A stretch of DNA of 6,761 nt from Bacteroidales bacterium 45-6 (lineage in GTDB: Bacteria > Bacteroidota > Bacteroidia > Bacteroidales > Dysgonomonadaceae): positions 1 through 6,761 of the forward strand of contig MKRS01000554.1 in NCBI GenBank assembly GCA_001897035.1. The letters are read 5' to 3'. Below are positions 6,016-6,761 of this stretch, piece after piece. The position numbers and the translations under genes were made by a program. The notes beneath the pieces were generated by a model, which ran no database searches, had not been told where the DNA came from, and worked only from the letters and a program-made list of their open reading frames with translations. Every line of letters starts with the position of its first letter. The first letter of the stretch is position 1.

Positions 6016-6084
6016 GATAATAAGTGAACCATACTGAAAAATAGTATATAACAATGACTGTGTTTCTATTTAGGACTTATTATC
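6016..6084 (+). repeat. stem-loop 2 of the putative bridge RNA (copy 2 of the duplicated arms)
   Basis: GATAATAAGT (6016-6025) is the perfect reverse complement of ACTTATTATC (6075-6084), a 10-bp basal stem. CC (6029-6030) can pair with GG (6073-6074) as in stem-loop 1. A weaker apical stem is possible: ATAGT (6041-6045) with ACTGT (6057-6061), including one G-U pair. Shared arms: 6023-6033 plus 6036-6041, and 6064-6077. By position this would be the donor-binding loop. Confidence 0.7.
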
Positions 6085-6111
6085 ATTCTTGAATTAGACC
6101 TATATAAGAAT
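6085..6111 (+). other. weak hairpin after the bridge RNA loops
   Basis: ATTCTT (6085-6090) pairs with AAGAAT (6106-6111) around a 15-nt loop, directly after the second stem-loop. It could mark the 3' end of the RNA or lie in the transposase leader. The rest of the interval (6112-6190) is AT-rich leader in which I see no other feature and no good match to the TAnnTTTG promoter. Confidence 0.3.
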
Positions 6112-6190
6112 TTAGCCACTTAGTTTTTAAGGTTTTTAGGATATATTCAAGCCCTTTTATTCCTATACTAAACCTCTAATCAAATTAATT

Positions 6191-6761
6191 ATGAAAGATT
6201 ATTATTTTATTGGAATTGATGTAAGTAAAAAGAATCTGGATTGTTGTTCTCTTTATAATGGGACAATTATTAAACATGATGTTATAACTAATCATCAAAA
6301 AAGTATTGAAAATTATTTATCTACAATTTGTATAGAACAAAGTGTAGAATCAGAACAATTAATCATTTGTGCAGAATATACAGGTCTTTACATTTATCCA
6401 CTGGTATTAGCCTGCCAAACCACAAAATATAAGCTTTGGATGGAAGATCCGATACAAATAAAGTATAGCTCTGGACTACAAAGGGGAAAGAATGATGCTG
6501 TTGATGCTAAACGAATAGCCTTATATGCTTCTCGCTATATTGATAGGATGAGATTATATTGTTGTCCATCATCGAGTATGGAATCACTTAAATTACTCGC
6601 TTCTGAGTTGAATATGCTATGTATTGACAAGGCTAAATACAAAGGGCAGTTATCAGACCAAAAAGAATATATGCCTGATAATGTTTATAAACTGAAATCG
6701 AAAAGATTAACTTTACTAATAAAAGAGTTGGATAAAGCGATAAGTAGTATTGAGTCAGATA
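6191..6761 (+). CDS. IS110-family transposase, N-terminal part (3'-truncated by window edge)
   Basis: The frame is open from ATG 6191 to the window end, 190 complete codons of a protein usually 300-400 residues long. The start gives MKDYYFIGIDVSKKNLD, the typical RuvC-like DEDD opening with Asp10. Glu62 lies in IICAEYTG (58-65), and Asp102 and Asp105 in GKNDAVDAKRIALYASR (99-115). Four acidic residues at these positions match the D/E/D/D set of IS621 (from memory D11, E60, D102, D105), so the catalytic half looks intact. The C-terminal Tnp domain with the catalytic serine is outside the window. The enzyme is a site-specific recombinase that works with the upstream RNA as guide. There are no frameshifts or stops in the visible part, so the element may be active. 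Confidence 0.93.
   Translation, partial: MKDYYFIGIDVSKKNLDCCSLYNGTIIKHDVITNHQKSIENYLSTICIEQSVESEQLIICAEYTGLYIYPLVLACQTTKYKLWMEDPIQIKYSSGLQRGKNDAVDAKRIALYASRYIDRMRLYCCPSSSMESLKLLASELNMLCIDKAKYKGQLSDQKEYMPDNVYKLKSKRLTLLIKELDKAISSIESD

Larger units (their letters stand above)
5883..6084 (+). ncRNA. putative IS110 bridge RNA (target/donor guide RNA)
   Basis: The region holds no ORF but a chain of hairpins in the order known for IS110 bridge RNAs: a 5' hairpin (5883-5901), a first long stem-loop with an internal loop (5903-5970), a linker hairpin (5990-6010) and a second long stem-loop (6016-6084). About 200 nt is close to the roughly 180 nt of the IS621 bridge RNA. The two long stem-loops share AGTGAACCATA plus GAAAAA on the 5' arm and TTCTATTTAGGACT on the 3' arm, while their apical parts differ. 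By family knowledge the first loop would guide target binding and the second donor binding; this is inferred, and the RNA ends are not defined by sequence. The transposase is expected to bind this RNA and use it to align target and donor DNA. Confidence 0.75.
5871..6761 (+). mobile_element. IS110-family insertion sequence, left part (right end outside window)
   Basis: The element consists of a roughly 310-base non-coding left end followed by an IS110-type transposase gene in the same direction, running off the window. A long structured non-coding end upstream of the transposase is the hallmark of the IS110 subgroup (the IS1111 subgroup carries it downstream). I found no terminal inverted repeat, as expected. 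The exact left boundary is uncertain; the coding sequence before it ends at 5876, and the junction likely lies around 5871-5882 near the palindrome CCTTAGG (5871-5877). The right end and flank are needed to define the core dinucleotide. Confidence 0.8.

Noticed and set aside
5903..6084. CRISPR-like array from the repeated AGTGAACCATA and TTCTATTTAGGACT segments
   Set aside because: There are only two units, the repeats are split arms around a variable centre that fold into stem-loops, and an IS110 transposase, not cas genes, follows.

Overview
The window is AT-rich, has the short gene spacing and near absence of Shine-Dalgarno sequences usual in Bacteroidota, and carries a textbook Bacteroidota promoter (TTTG at 1168-1171, 21 nt, TAnnTTTG at 1193-1200). 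A TPR/transmembrane/LuxR-type-HTH regulator and the 'NAQ' signal-peptide end of one small secreted protein point the same way. The organism is most likely a member of the Bacteroidota (Flavobacteriia, Chitinophagia or Sphingobacteriia); the sequence alone does not fix the genus.

Layout. At 1-1079 is the 3' part of a membrane-anchored TPR regulator with a C-terminal HTH; its beginning lies outside the window. At 1080-1225 is a regulatory interval with helically phased direct repeats and the promoter. At 1226-1414 is a 62-residue protein with two membrane segments, followed by a perfect GC-containing hairpin that looks like a terminator (1420-1456). From 1504 to 5876 six genes run in one direction with short gaps and form a probable operon: an SPFH/Band-7 protein with a C-terminal SHOCT helix pair (YdjI-like, 'virion core protein' family), an 81-residue zinc-ribbon protein, a DUF6714-like protein with a Cys-rich tail, a small secreted Cys-containing protein, a coiled-coil zinc-ribbon protein, and a protein with an acidic linker that resembles DUF6620. 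A 31-codon ORF may lie between the last two. No member is an obvious enzyme. SPFH, SHOCT and zinc ribbons suggest a scaffold or membrane/envelope-stress assembly, but that is inference.

From about 5871 to the end of the window is the left part of an IS110-family element. Its transposase starts at 6191 and runs off the window with all four DEDD-type catalytic residues visible (D10, E62, D102, D105). The roughly 310 bases before it contain no gene but fold into a 5' hairpin, then two long stem-loops that are near-duplicates of each other, with a hairpin between them. This matches the architecture of IS110 bridge RNAs, the guide RNAs that pair with target and donor DNA. It is the most interesting object in the window: the two loops share 5' and 3' arms, their basal stems differ by a compensated base pair, and one loop shares 9 bases with the DNA just outside the presumed left end of the element.
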